Assembly (NCBI GenBank): GCA_910587715.1
Contig: CAJUMV010000002.1
Coordinates: forward strand, 62,001-126,000
Direction of reading: 5' to 3'
DNA: 64,000 bases
Source: an uncultured Lachnospiraceae bacterium
Lineage (GTDB): Bacteria; Bacillota; Clostridia; Lachnospirales; Lachnospiraceae
Shown here: positions 8,449-16,488 of the stretch, one piece after another
How the letters are laid out: each line of letters begins with the position of its first letter
Numbering within the stretch: position 1 is the first letter of the stretch
Notes under the pieces: model-generated
Seen by the model: the letters and a program-made list of their open reading frames with translations, nothing else
Database searches by the model: none
Told to the model about the DNA's origin: nothing
Translations under genes and position numbers: made by a program

Positions 8449-11316
8449 TCAATAGTTTACATAACTTATATTCATGTCCACGTTGGTACTGATGCCGCTG
8501 ACCTTTCCCTTGGAGGAATACTGCCACAGGTCGTAGCGGGTCGCTGTGTAAGTCGGCGCGCTTGCGTACTGCGCAAGCCACAGCTTATAGCTCGTCAGGC
8601 TCCCCGTATTGATTTTCTCGCTAAACCATGTCTTATTCGCGTAAACGCCCGCCGAGATGCCGGAATTCTGCACGGTCTGGCAGAACGTCCTGCAGACTGC
8701 GGTTCTGGTGTCACGGCTGATGCCGTCGGCTCTGCCGCCGCTTGCCTCCACATCAAGGAAAAGCGGGTAGTTTAAGCCGTAGCCCTTCACCAGATCAATC
8801 GCCATGGAAGCCTCCTCCACCGCTTCCACTTCATTGACTGCCTGACTGAAGAAGTATGCGCCTACCTTTAATCCTGCCGCTTTCGCGCCCTTGATATTGC
8901 TTCTGAACTTCGGATCCTCCACCAGTACGCCCGTAGAGTAACCGCGGTAGCCGCAGCGAATGATCACATAGGAGACGCCGGAGTTCTTCACCGCGTTCCA
9001 ATCGATATTGCCATTGTGCTTGGACACGTCGATTCCCATAGCGCCCGAGCTCTTTGCCAGTTTTCCGTCGCTGCCGAAGCTGTATTTCGCGCCCTGAATG
9101 ACCTGTTCTCCCGTCACGTAGTTTCCGTTTTTATCGTAAAAATAAACATGCCCGTCTATGGTCTGCCATCCGGTATACTTGTAAGCCGATGAGCCTTTCA
9201 CCTTTTTATAAAAAGCGTCCCGCTTCCCGTACTCCTTGTAAGTGGCTTCCTCGTAATCCCCGTCCGCGTTTTTAAAGTAAAGCTGATTGCCGTCTTTGTC
9301 CTTGAGCTTCGTGTTCTCATCCACGGCAACTTCCGCTTTCACCACCTTTATCTTGAAGGACTCCTTCAAATCGTCAACGTCACCCGGATTCTCGCAGTTG
9401 ACGCGGATCTTCACCTCACCTTCGGCAACGCCCGTCACCTCGCCCTTCCTGTTCACCGTGGCAATCTTTTCATCGTCGCTGCTCCAGCTCACTTCGCCGT
9501 TCTTAGGGTCGGTCTGCGCTGTCAGGATCACTGTCTTACCGACCGCAACCTCTTTCTCGCCGCTTATGGAAAGCTTGGTGTAGATTACCTTATCCTTGTC
9601 TTTGTCTTTGTCCTTGTCCTTATCCTTATCTTTATCCTTGTCCTTATCCTTATCTTTATCCTTGTCCTTATCTTTGTCTTTATCCGGATCTTTATCCTTA
9701 TCCTCGTCTTTATCCGAATCTTTGTCTTCGTCCTTCTTGTCCGAATCGTCGTCCCCCACTTCGTTCACGGTCACGGAACAATTAAATTCCTGAATCATAC
9801 TGCCGACTACAACCCGTGCCGTAACCGTGGTGCTGCCCGCCGCGACCGCCGTGACCGTGCCTCCGTCCACCGTCGCCACAGAGGAATCCGCAACGCTCCA
9901 ATCTACGGAATACTCCACCTCGCTGCTGCTGACGGATATTTTCAAGGAATCGCTCTTTCCTTTGTCGAGGGTCAGGCTGTCCTTATTGATAGATACCTTC
10001 ACGTTGTCATAAGGGTCTTCCTCCCCGTCTTCCACCATCCTGCGGAACGCGCCCGCCGTCTTCTTCCACGGATCCGTTATTTTATCCATGGGCACTTTCT
10101 CGTACTCCGTCTTTTCGTCTCCGATCGGGGTTTTCGTGGATTCCACCCATTCCACCGTATCCTGCAGGGCGGATTCCACCACGGTATTCTGCTGGGTCAC
10201 TTCCTCCTTCGCCACATTGATTTCCGCTTCGGTCTTCACTTCATCCGCCACGTCCACCTTCTGATAGGCAATCTTGTCGGTTACCTTGACGCTGCTGCCC
10301 TTGGAAGGGAGCGTATATTTATCCGCCGCCCCGCCTGACAACGGCAGTATCTTCACATCATAGGTGCCTGCCGCGATATCTTTCTGATAAATGATGCCGT
10401 CCTTGTCCTCATCCTTCCACTGAAAACTCTTCGTTCCGGAGACTTCCACTTCAAAGGGCACGCCGCCAATCAGCTTACCCGTTTCCTTATTGACAAACTT
10501 AATCTTCATATCCGAGAGGATCGAGGTCAGATGAAGCTCTACCGCCACACTGCCTTTTGCATCTTCTTTCTCGTTGTCGTTCTCCTGTGCTTCCTGCTCC
10601 TCTTCGGACTCTTCCTCCTCCACGTCAATCATACCGCCCAGCTTCGCGGACTCCGATGCCGCGAGCAGACCGCTCTCTCCGATAACGGAAATGCCTTCTA
10701 TCTCCTCGCCCATATCGGCAAATGCCGCCACCTGCTTTTCCACGGATTTCGCATGGGCATAAATGCCGCCTGTGACAATCGCTCCCGCAAGCACCAGAAT
10801 CCCCAAAAGCGCCACCGCCACATCCAGCGCGCTCATCTCACCGATAAAGTACATCAAGCGGGCAGCAAAGCCGTCATCGTCATCATACTCATAATCCTCA
10901 TCTTCGTAGTCATCGTCCTCGTAATCGTCATCTTCGTAGTCGTCGTCCTCGTAATCGTCATCTTCGTAGTCGTCGTCTTCGTAATCGCCGTCCTCATAGT
11001 CCTCGTCTTCGTAGTCATCGTCCTCGTAATCCGCGTCTTCATAGTCCTCGTCTTCGTAGTCATCCTCGTAATCTTCTTCCTCATAACGGGCGCTGCGGGC
11101 TTTTGCAGGCGCACTTTTCCTGTTTTTCGGAGGATGGGCGCGCTGATAAGACTCGATCATATCGTCATCGAGACTCAAAAATTCCAGCGTATCCTCTGTT
11201 ACGCTGTCAAAATCCTCGTCGTCAAACCGGTCATCCTCCAGCAAGTCCTCGAACCGAACCTGTCTGCGATGGTTTTCCGTATGTTGTCTTTTATTTTTCT
11301 TATTTTGCATTACCAT
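8449..11316 (-). CDS. Membrane-anchored GH25 lysozyme with acidic cytoplasmic repeats, Ig-like domains and a Lys-Asp linker
   Basis: About 955 residues. Order: a charged N-terminus; an Asp/Glu/Tyr repeat region (about 80-150); one membrane helix (about 166-190); a SpaA-like domain (about 262-330); a Big_2-like domain (about 444-514); a Ser/Asp then pure Lys-Asp linker (about 524-577); a second Big_2-like domain (about 580-640); cell-wall-binding-type repeats (GWQTIDGHVYFYDKNGNYV, about 715-757); and a C-terminal GH25 muramidase (about 760-957) with GIDVSKHNG and the catalytic LDVEASGG. The catalytic domain should act outside on peptidoglycan, with the acidic repeats inside the cell. ATGs at 11316 and 11310 are both possible starts behind AAGGTGG. 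It has its own promoter and is divergent from the zinc-ribbon gene. Confidence 0.9.
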   Translation of the reverse strand: MVMQNKKNKRQHTENHRRQVRFEDLLEDDRFDDEDFDSVTEDTLEFLSLDDDMIESYQRAHPPKNRKSAPAKARSARYEEEDYEDDYEDEDYEDADYEDDDYEDEDYEDGDYEDDDYEDDDYEDDDYEDDDYEDDDYEDEDYEYDDDDGFAARLMYFIGEMSALDVAVALLGILVLAGAIVTGGIYAHAKSVEKQVAAFADMGEEIEGISVIGESGLLAASESAKLGGMIDVEEEESEEEQEAQENDNEKEDAKGSVAVELHLTSILSDMKIKFVNKETGKLIGGVPFEVEVSGTKSFQWKDEDKDGIIYQKDIAAGTYDVKILPLSGGAADKYTLPSKGSSVKVTDKIAYQKVDVADEVKTEAEINVAKEEVTQQNTVVESALQDTVEWVESTKTPIGDEKTEYEKVPMDKITDPWKKTAGAFRRMVEDGEEDPYDNVKVSINKDSLTLDKGKSDSLKISVSSSEVEYSVDWSVADSSVATVDGGTVTAVAAGSTTVTARVVVGSMIQEFNCSVTVNEVGDDDSDKKDEDKDSDKDEDKDKDPDKDKDKDKDKDKDKDKDKDKDKDKDKDKDKDKVIYTKLSISGEKEVAVGKTVILTAQTDPKNGEVSWSSDDEKIATVNRKGEVTGVAEGEVKIRVNCENPGDVDDLKESFKIKVVKAEVAVDENTKLKDKDGNQLYFKNADGDYEEATYKEYGKRDAFYKKVKGSSAYKYTGWQTIDGHVYFYDKNGNYVTGEQVIQGAKYSFGSDGKLAKSSGAMGIDVSKHNGNIDWNAVKNSGVSYVIIRCGYRGYSTGVLVEDPKFRSNIKGAKAAGLKVGAYFFSQAVNEVEAVEEASMAIDLVKGYGLNYPLFLDVEASGGRADGISRDTRTAVCRTFCQTVQNSGISAGVYANKTWFSEKINTGSLTSYKLWLAQYASAPTYTATRYDLWQYSSKGKVSGISTNVDMNISYVNY
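9590..9735 (-). repeat. Lys-Asp coding microsatellite in the GH25 gene
   Basis: An almost pure run of 6-bp units coding Lys-Asp (GATAAG/GACAAG/GATAAA variants), giving more than twenty consecutive KD pairs interrupted by a few Ser, Glu and Pro near its upstream end. It links the two Ig-like domains. The codons alternate synonymously, which could slow slippage, but copy number is still likely to vary between strains. Confidence 0.85.
10873..11085 (-). repeat. Acidic DYED(D/E)D hexapeptide repeat region in the GH25 gene
   Basis: About ten 18-bp units encode six-residue repeats of the form DYEDDD or DYEDED, preceded by less regular EEEDYEDDYEDED. The repeats lie before the only membrane helix, so they are predicted to be cytoplasmic. 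The near-identical DNA units (GACTACGAAGATGACGAT type) make copy-number change likely. Confidence 0.85.
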
Positions 11317-11385
11317 TTCCACCTTACTTCTGCATTATTTGATTGCGTAGCTTATGTAAACCTTAAATCGAAACAATTCTTGGAA

Positions 11386-11414
11386 ATTATAGCATAAAAA
11401 CAGCGCAATATCAA
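11386..11414 (-). promoter_or_regulatory. Sigma-A promoter of the GH25 lysozyme gene
   Basis: TTGATA (11414-11409) and a consensus TATAAT (11391-11386) on the minus strand with an ideal 17-bp spacer. The predicted start of transcription is about 60-65 bp before the start codon. Confidence 0.75.
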
Positions 11415-11547
11415 GATTTTTGTCGCACACAAAGGGTCGTCAAATTATGTAAATTGCCAAATCCTGTGACATTTACGCCTTTTCCGCGATAATTGCGCGA
11501 TATTTTACACCCATTTTACGGCATTTCTCGCTAATATGCGCTTGACT

Positions 11548-11575
11548 TTGACTGCAGGGGCTGACACAATATAAG
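11548..11575 (+). promoter_or_regulatory. Promoter of the zinc-ribbon gene
   Basis: TTGACT (11548-11553) and TATAAG (11570-11575) separated by 16 bp on the plus strand; a second TTGACT lies six bases upstream, giving a 22-bp spacer and so less likely. The start codon is 55 bp downstream. Confidence 0.6.
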
Positions 11576-11629
11576 GGCAACAGACAAACGGTTTACCTTA
11601 CAGGGATTGTGAGAAAAGGGGAATTTTTC

Positions 11630-11953
11630 ATGATGTACATGCACTACTGTAAGCGTTGCCAACGGGTTCATATGCTGAACGGACATAAGCAGTTTTGCCC
11701 CAAATGTCAGGGACTGATTACCGAGCTTAAACTCAGTTATCTGGACTATGCGTCCATGGATGAATCGCAGAGAGTTTCTTTTTCGGTCTGCTGTGCCGAT
11801 GATGAACAGCTCAGGAAGCTGAGCACTACATATCGTATGTATAAGTACAGCAAATGGTATAAAGAACTGCAGCGACAGCTTGCGCAGCCGGCAGTCCGCT
11901 CTTTTGCCGTACCAGAACAGAACCCGCGGGAAAACGCCGTATCCATTGTATGA
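11630..11953 (+). CDS. Small zinc-ribbon protein of unknown function
   Basis: A 107-residue protein. Cys7-x2-Cys10 and Cys23-x2-Cys26 form a four-cysteine zinc ribbon (HYCKRCQRVH, FCPKCQG), followed by a mostly helical, charged region with YRMYKYSKWYKELQRQ. ATG at 11630 follows AAAGGGG with good spacing; the GTG at 11609 is an alternative. No enzymatic motif is visible. Such proteins can bind nucleic acid or a protein partner, but I cannot assign a role. A strong hairpin closes the transcript, so it is probably monocistronic. Confidence 0.8.
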   Translation: MMYMHYCKRCQRVHMLNGHKQFCPKCQGLITELKLSYLDYASMDESQRVSFSVCCADDEQLRKLSTTYRMYKYSKWYKELQRQLAQPAVRSFAVPEQNPRENAVSIV

Positions 11954-11958
11954 TACGA

Positions 11959-12018
11959 AACAGAGAAGAAGGGCGCCGCTTAAAATCTTCGGATTTTGGG
12001 CAGCGCTCTTCTTCTGTT
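11959..12018 (+). terminator. Long UUCG-capped hairpin after the zinc-ribbon gene
   Basis: A stem of about 24 bp with a few mismatches closes on a C(UUCG)G tetraloop (loop at 11988-11991). Arms are about 11964-11987 and 11992-12015, with outer AAC/GTT pairs. The tail is only moderately U-rich, so it is a likely but not textbook terminator. Confidence 0.65.
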
Positions 12019-12160
12019 ATCTGCCTGCCCGGAAGTTATTAAGATTTTATGAGCATTCTTTTTTCTGTAGATTTTTACAAAAATTCATAGTAGAATAAAG
12101 ACGATTAAAAGCAGAATGAAAAATGCGCAGCGGCAGCGCATAAGACTTTCAGGAAAGGGT

Positions 12161-13201
12161 ATGAATAAAACCATGGGGGAAAATCAGGATAAAAATACAT
12201 TACAAGAAGAAAATATGACAGATGCGTCAGAAATAAAGAAGGCGCCAAAAAAGAATACCGGCACTCTCGCCAACATCCAGCTTATCCTGCTGGGTGCTAT
12301 TGTTCTGGTCATCGGCTTCTCCGCCTACCGTCTCTATAAATGGAACAAAGGGACGCCCTCCGACTATGACCCAAACTACCAGACCACGGATTTCGATATC
12401 GAGACGCTGGACAACCTCATTCCCCTCGCCCCCGATAAGCGCGAGGGCTATGTGGACGACGGCGTGACTACCATCCTCTGTCTGGGCGACGACCCCTTCT
12501 CACTGGAGCGTGGCGAAAACGGTCTTGCAGAGCAGATTGCCAAGAAAACAGGAGCTGCCGTTTATAACGGCTCTTTCACGGGAACCACCATGGCGGCGCA
12601 GTTCGCCTCCTACAACGACGGCTATATTCTGGACGCCTTCTCCTTCTCCTATGTGGCGAAGAGTCTGGCAAGCGGAGATTTCGACCTGATGAAAACGGCG
12701 GCTACTTACAGCTATGACGAAAATTTTGCAGCAACGACGCAGATGTTATCCGAGCTTGATATGAATAACGTGGATATGATCTGCGTGATGTACGACGGCA
12801 GCGACTATGTCAATAAGCGTCCCTGCGACGACCCAAATGCGCCTTACGACGAGGTTACCTACACGGGCGCGCTGCGTTCGGGCGTGAAAGCCATTCAGGA
12901 CGCTTATCCTCACATCCGCATCGTGGTAATGTCCCACACTTTCTGCCACAGCATCGGCGAGGACGGCAATTTCCAGAACGGCGACCGGGTGGATTTAGGT
13001 CACGGCACCTTAAGCCATTATCTGCAGAAGGAGCGTGACGCCACCATGGACGTGAGCGTTTCCTTTATCGACAACTTTTACGGCTCCGTCAACGAGGACA
13101 ATTATCTGGATTATATGACGGATTATATCCACTTTAACGACGCGGGGCGGGAACTTTTGGCGCAGCGGTTTGCGGATTGTTTGTTCCCGGCGGGGGAGTG
13201 A
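12161..13201 (+). CDS. Membrane-anchored SGNH-hydrolase-like protein with Asp in place of the usual Ser
   Basis: 346 residues: a cytoplasmic Lys/Glu/Asn-rich start, one membrane helix (about 36-58), then an extracellular SGNH-like domain. It aligns by eye with the SGNH protein at 32329-33441: ILGDSIMDGDR there corresponds to CLGDDPFSLER here (about residues 107-117), so the nucleophile position reads Asp111. A later Ser follows three residues on. Other landmarks remain: YNGSFTGTT, YDGSDY, and the terminal DYIHFNDAG bearing the Asp/His pair. Start at ATG 12161 (AGGA six bases upstream). It could be inactive, use a different residue, or bind glycan without cutting. Confidence 0.7.
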   Translation: MNKTMGENQDKNTLQEENMTDASEIKKAPKKNTGTLANIQLILLGAIVLVIGFSAYRLYKWNKGTPSDYDPNYQTTDFDIETLDNLIPLAPDKREGYVDDGVTTILCLGDDPFSLERGENGLAEQIAKKTGAAVYNGSFTGTTMAAQFASYNDGYILDAFSFSYVAKSLASGDFDLMKTAATYSYDENFAATTQMLSELDMNNVDMICVMYDGSDYVNKRPCDDPNAPYDEVTYTGALRSGVKAIQDAYPHIRIVVMSHTFCHSIGEDGNFQNGDRVDLGHGTLSHYLQKERDATMDVSVSFIDNFYGSVNEDNYLDYMTDYIHFNDAGRELLAQRFADCLFPAGE

Positions 13202-13298
13202 TGTTGTTTTTCCCGTCTTAGTTTGTTATACTTAAATTGTAATTGCATAAGATTATAAAATAGCAGGAAAAATTACCATAGTTGAAGGCGGTGTGTTT

Positions 13299-13529
13299 AT
13301 GGCGTATGATACATTAATCAAAGAAGCGAAAGATCTTCCTGAAGATTTGATAAATCAAGTGATTGAATTTATGAGATTTTTGAAACATACATCGAAGGAG
13401 GCGCAGGCAAAACACTCCATAAGCAATGGTACGGCATTTCACAGGTCAGTAGACCCTCTGGCGGATGATTTTGTTGCTATTTCAGACGATTTTGACGAAA
13501 CGCCTGCATGTTTTAAGGAGTATCTGTAA
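13299..13529 (+). CDS. Antitoxin of a VapBC-type pair (DUF2281-like)
   Basis: A 76-residue acidic protein with an N-terminal helical stretch (LIKEAKDLPEDLINQVIEFMRFL) typical of DUF2281-type antitoxins, and an acidic C-terminal tail (DDFDETPACFKEYL) suited to wrapping around a toxin. ATG at 13299 is preferred to the GTG at 13293. The stop is directly followed by the toxin ATG, with AAGGAG for the toxin inside this gene. It should bind and neutralise the adjacent PIN toxin and repress its own promoter; that is family knowledge, not shown here. Confidence 0.8.
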   Translation: MAYDTLIKEAKDLPEDLINQVIEFMRFLKHTSKEAQAKHSISNGTAFHRSVDPLADDFVAISDDFDETPACFKEYL

Positions 13530-13910
13530 ATGTATCTATTGGACACAAACGCTTTGCTATATTTCTTATATGATAGTCAAAAGCTCTCAAAAAAAGCTTC
13601 TGAAATAATTTATTGTAATGATGAAAAAATCTGTGTAAGCATTGTCTCCTTGTGGGAAATTGCGATTAAGTCAAGTATTGGAAAGCTTGAAATCAAAAGC
13701 TCCATTTCAAAAATTTCGGAAACTTGTGAAAAAGAACAGTTCGATATTCTTTCCATAAAACCATTTCATCTTGACGAAATCAGAGAACTTCCCTCAATTC
13801 ATGGAGCCCCATTTGACCGGCTGATTGTCGCACAAGCCATTGCCGAAAACTTAATAATTATTACAAAAGACGGGACGATACCACAATATCATGTCAAGGT
13901 TCTTTGGTGA
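13530..13910 (+). CDS. vapC: PIN-domain toxin VapC-like
   Basis: A 126-residue PIN nuclease with all four acidic positions: D5 (YLLDTNALL), E43 (SLWEIAIKS), D96 (GAPFDRLIVAQA) and D114 (ITKDG). VapC toxins cut tRNA or rRNA when freed from their antitoxin. It begins immediately after the antitoxin stop codon. The pair is clearly more AT-rich than the flanking genes and sits alone between an SGNH gene and a convergent acyltransferase cluster, so recent acquisition is likely. Confidence 0.9.
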   Translation: MYLLDTNALLYFLYDSQKLSKKASEIIYCNDEKICVSIVSLWEIAIKSSIGKLEIKSSISKISETCEKEQFDILSIKPFHLDEIRELPSIHGAPFDRLIVAQAIAENLIIITKDGTIPQYHVKVLW

Positions 13911-13918
13911 TGTTCCCA

Positions 13919-14974
13919 TCAATAATCTACCGAAAACAGCGTCTCAAAATCAAACCGCTCTACCATGTCCCGCGTCTCTGTAAGCGCCTGCTCCATCTCC
14001 GCCGCGCTTTTCACCTCGCAGGTTCCGTCCGCAAAGCACTCCGTCATGAAGCGGTTAAACCTCGCATGATAATGCGTATAGTCCGCGTAATTATTTAAAT
14101 CTGTCACAATTTCCTCCCGGTTCGGGAAGTAAAACACCCGCACGTTATCGTAAGCAAGCAGCGTATCAGCGATATGTGCATACTCCCGCATGGTTGCCTC
14201 CATGTGATTTTCCTGCATGACATCATTCCAGTAAAGAATGCTGTAAGGCGGAAAGAAAATATAGAAGGTAGTATCCGGATTCCGCTCAATATAAGGGCAG
14301 AGATTGGCTTTCAGGTTTTTGTCCGTGCTCTCTAAAAATGCGTCGGGCGGCGTCTCCACCTCCACCGGGGCAGGGGGTACATAATTGTGCATCACCCACT
14401 GGATATTATAATATTCGTCCGTCCACCAGCTCTGGTACACGGTAGCGAGATCCGTCTTGTCCGGGTCGGCAAGCGGGCGCAGCACATAATTTAAAAGCAC
14501 ATCCTTATTCAACACGTATTGTATGTCATTCCAGTAATTATCGTCATACAGATAAGCCGGAATCGGGTATTTCGTCTCCTCCACGCCCCCGGTATAGGTC
14601 GTCACGTCAACCCCCAGAAAAACCGATTTCACCTCATGACCGCTGTCGAAGATAATATCCATGATATTTGCCTGATCTTTCGGATAAGCGCCGCTGTAAT
14701 TAAGCTTGATTGTCCGAAGATTCAGCAGTTCCTCAAACCAATGGGTATTAAAGTTCACCGTCATGGAAGAGCCGAGGATTACGCTGTCATAATCCATGTG
14801 CTTCGCCATCCCCGGGTTCTGTGTAAGCTGGTTGTCCACCAGATAGGGAAAGCCGTCAAGCGGCGCATGGTACTGGAAAAAAGGGTCCACCCATACCACA
14901 AGCGCCGCCGCCAGTATAAGCAGTATTAAGGTGAAGGACACTATGGAAAGAATCCATGTTTTAAACCGCTTCAT
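13919..14974 (-). CDS. DltD/AlgX-like SGNH protein paired with an MBOAT acyltransferase
   Basis: 351 residues: an N-terminal membrane helix (about 7-30), then an exported SGNH-type domain with the nucleophile block SVILGSSMTVNFN and a C-terminal YADYTHYHARFN region giving Asp/His. It is 11 bp downstream of an MBOAT gene and has a strong ribosome site (TAAGGAGGAGC). Known MBOAT/SGNH pairs (PatA/PatB, DltB/DltD, alginate AlgI/AlgJ-X) move acyl groups onto an envelope polymer, so this should receive or transfer the acyl group outside the membrane. The polymer and acyl group are unknown. Confidence 0.85.
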   Translation of the reverse strand: MKRFKTWILSIVSFTLILLILAAALVVWVDPFFQYHAPLDGFPYLVDNQLTQNPGMAKHMDYDSVILGSSMTVNFNTHWFEELLNLRTIKLNYSGAYPKDQANIMDIIFDSGHEVKSVFLGVDVTTYTGGVEETKYPIPAYLYDDNYWNDIQYVLNKDVLLNYVLRPLADPDKTDLATVYQSWWTDEYYNIQWVMHNYVPPAPVEVETPPDAFLESTDKNLKANLCPYIERNPDTTFYIFFPPYSILYWNDVMQENHMEATMREYAHIADTLLAYDNVRVFYFPNREEIVTDLNNYADYTHYHARFNRFMTECFADGTCEVKSAAEMEQALTETRDMVERFDFETLFSVDY

Positions 14975-14985
14975 CCTGCTCCTCC

Positions 14986-16446
14986 TTAGAAATTAAAATA
15001 CAAAAACGTGCTGACCCCGGAAAAGCTTAAGATACACCACACCGCCAAAACCACCAGCACTGCCGCCGACACCGGTCCATATTTCAGGCGCGACACCCGT
15101 TCTTTCGCATTCCGTCCCGCCATGGAGAAATACAGCCCTGCCGCGAGAATTACAAACATCACAATATACCGGCTGAATGACAGGTTGTCCAGATGCAGCA
15201 CCTTGAGCACATACCAGAATTCGTCCGGCTGCAGACACTCCGCCAGATCAAGGGAAATCTTTTTCGCCTCCCCCTTCCACACCGTTTTAAGAAGCGTATT
15301 CGCCTGCGCGATGCTCTCCGCCCGGAAATACACCCACGCCACGCTGACATAGAGGAAGGTCGCTATTTGTGACAGCACTGTCATAACTCTGTGCTTATTT
15401 TTGGGAACATGCCGCTGCCAGAACCGCGTCACTACATACAACACCCCATGCAGCATCCCCCAGACAAGAAAATGGAAACCCGCTCCGTGCCAGAGACCAC
15501 TTAAGAAAAAGACAACCAAAAAATTCAGGTACATCCGCCCCTGCCCCTTCCGGTTGCCGCCCAGCGGAATATAGACATATTTTGTAAAGAAACGGTTCAG
15601 AGTAATATGCCACCGTTTCCAGAAATCCACGATATTTACCGCCTTGTAGGGAGAATTAAAATTGACGGGTATCTCTATCCCCAGCATCCCGCCGATGCCC
15701 ACCGCCATATCGCAGTAACCGCTGAAATCAAAATAAAGCTGCAGGGCATAGAACAAAATCACCAGCGCCGCGTCTCCCCGACCGAGAAGCGCCAGATTTT
15801 CATAACCGTAATCCACACCCGCACCGAATGTGTCCGCCAAAAGCACCTTCTTGGCAAGGCCCAGCACGAAGAGCGCAAAGCCGCCCGCAATCTGCTCCCA
15901 ATCCGCCTTTTTCTTTCCAAACGCCCGAAACTGCGGCAGCATTTCATTGTGATTCACGATGGGACCCGCGATAAGCTGGGGAAAAAAGGAGACAAACAGC
16001 GCATACTCAGACAAAGAGCAGTCCGCCACCTCACCCCGATAAGTGTCCACAATAAAGGAAATCTGCTGGAACGTAAAGAAACTGATTCCCAGCGGGAGAA
16101 GAATGCCCCGCAATACAAAATCGGTTCCAAACGCGACATTCACGGTATCAAGAAAGAAATCAAAATACTTAAAATAGAATAGCACGCCCAAATTCAGCGC
16201 CACCGCCAGAATCATGACCGCCTTGCGGGGTTCGCGGGACAGCAGTCTGTGGAACAGATAATTCCCGGCAATGCTGCAAACCATGATGAGCAGATAAGAC
16301 AGATTGAAATATCCGTAAAACCATAATGACATAACTGTCAGAAACACTTTTGCCGCCTCGGACTTCCCGCTTTTCAAAAGACCGTAATAGCCGACCAGAC
16401 ATATGGGGAAAAACACAAACACAAATATATACGAATTAAATAGCAT
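14986..16446 (-). CDS. MBOAT O-acyltransferase (AlgI/DltB-like)
   Basis: 486 residues with about eleven membrane helices. Family marks include FPQLIAGPI, YALQLYFDFSGYCDMAVGIG, FWKRWHITLNRFF, YVYIPLGGNRKGQGR and the catalytic-His region SGLWHGAGFHF. It transfers an acyl group, probably acetyl, from the cytoplasm across the membrane for polymer decoration. ATG at 16446 follows AGGAG. The gene order (two membrane genes, this MBOAT, an SGNH protein) on one strand suggests an operon from about 18.6 kb down to 13.9 kb. Confidence 0.95.
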   Translation of the reverse strand: MLFNSYIFVFVFFPICLVGYYGLLKSGKSEAAKVFLTVMSLWFYGYFNLSYLLIMVCSIAGNYLFHRLLSREPRKAVMILAVALNLGVLFYFKYFDFFLDTVNVAFGTDFVLRGILLPLGISFFTFQQISFIVDTYRGEVADCSLSEYALFVSFFPQLIAGPIVNHNEMLPQFRAFGKKKADWEQIAGGFALFVLGLAKKVLLADTFGAGVDYGYENLALLGRGDAALVILFYALQLYFDFSGYCDMAVGIGGMLGIEIPVNFNSPYKAVNIVDFWKRWHITLNRFFTKYVYIPLGGNRKGQGRMYLNFLVVFFLSGLWHGAGFHFLVWGMLHGVLYVVTRFWQRHVPKNKHRVMTVLSQIATFLYVSVAWVYFRAESIAQANTLLKTVWKGEAKKISLDLAECLQPDEFWYVLKVLHLDNLSFSRYIVMFVILAAGLYFSMAGRNAKERVSRLKYGPVSAAVLVVLAVWCILSFSGVSTFLYFNF

Positions 16447-16488
16447 CTGTTATTCTCCTATCATGCAGACCCGTCATGCCCGAACCGT

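Larger units (their letters stand above)
11323..11629. other. Divergent intergenic region with promoters in both directions
   Basis: About 307 bp between the GH25 gene (leftward) and the zinc-ribbon gene (rightward). It is AT-rich at the left and holds one convincing promoter for each direction, listed separately. No further ORF or strong hairpin was found; 11420-11545, rich in TTTAC/GCGATA-like motifs, has no feature I can name. Confidence 0.7.

Noticed and set aside
9596..9793. Plus-strand frame coding a Ser-Leu run
   Set aside because: It is only the complement of the Lys-Asp repeat in the GH25 gene.
10531..11397. Plus-strand frame of 288 codons rich in Val/Ile
   Set aside because: It is the complement of the acidic repeat and N-terminal part of the GH25 gene; the hydrophobic look comes from the repeat codons.
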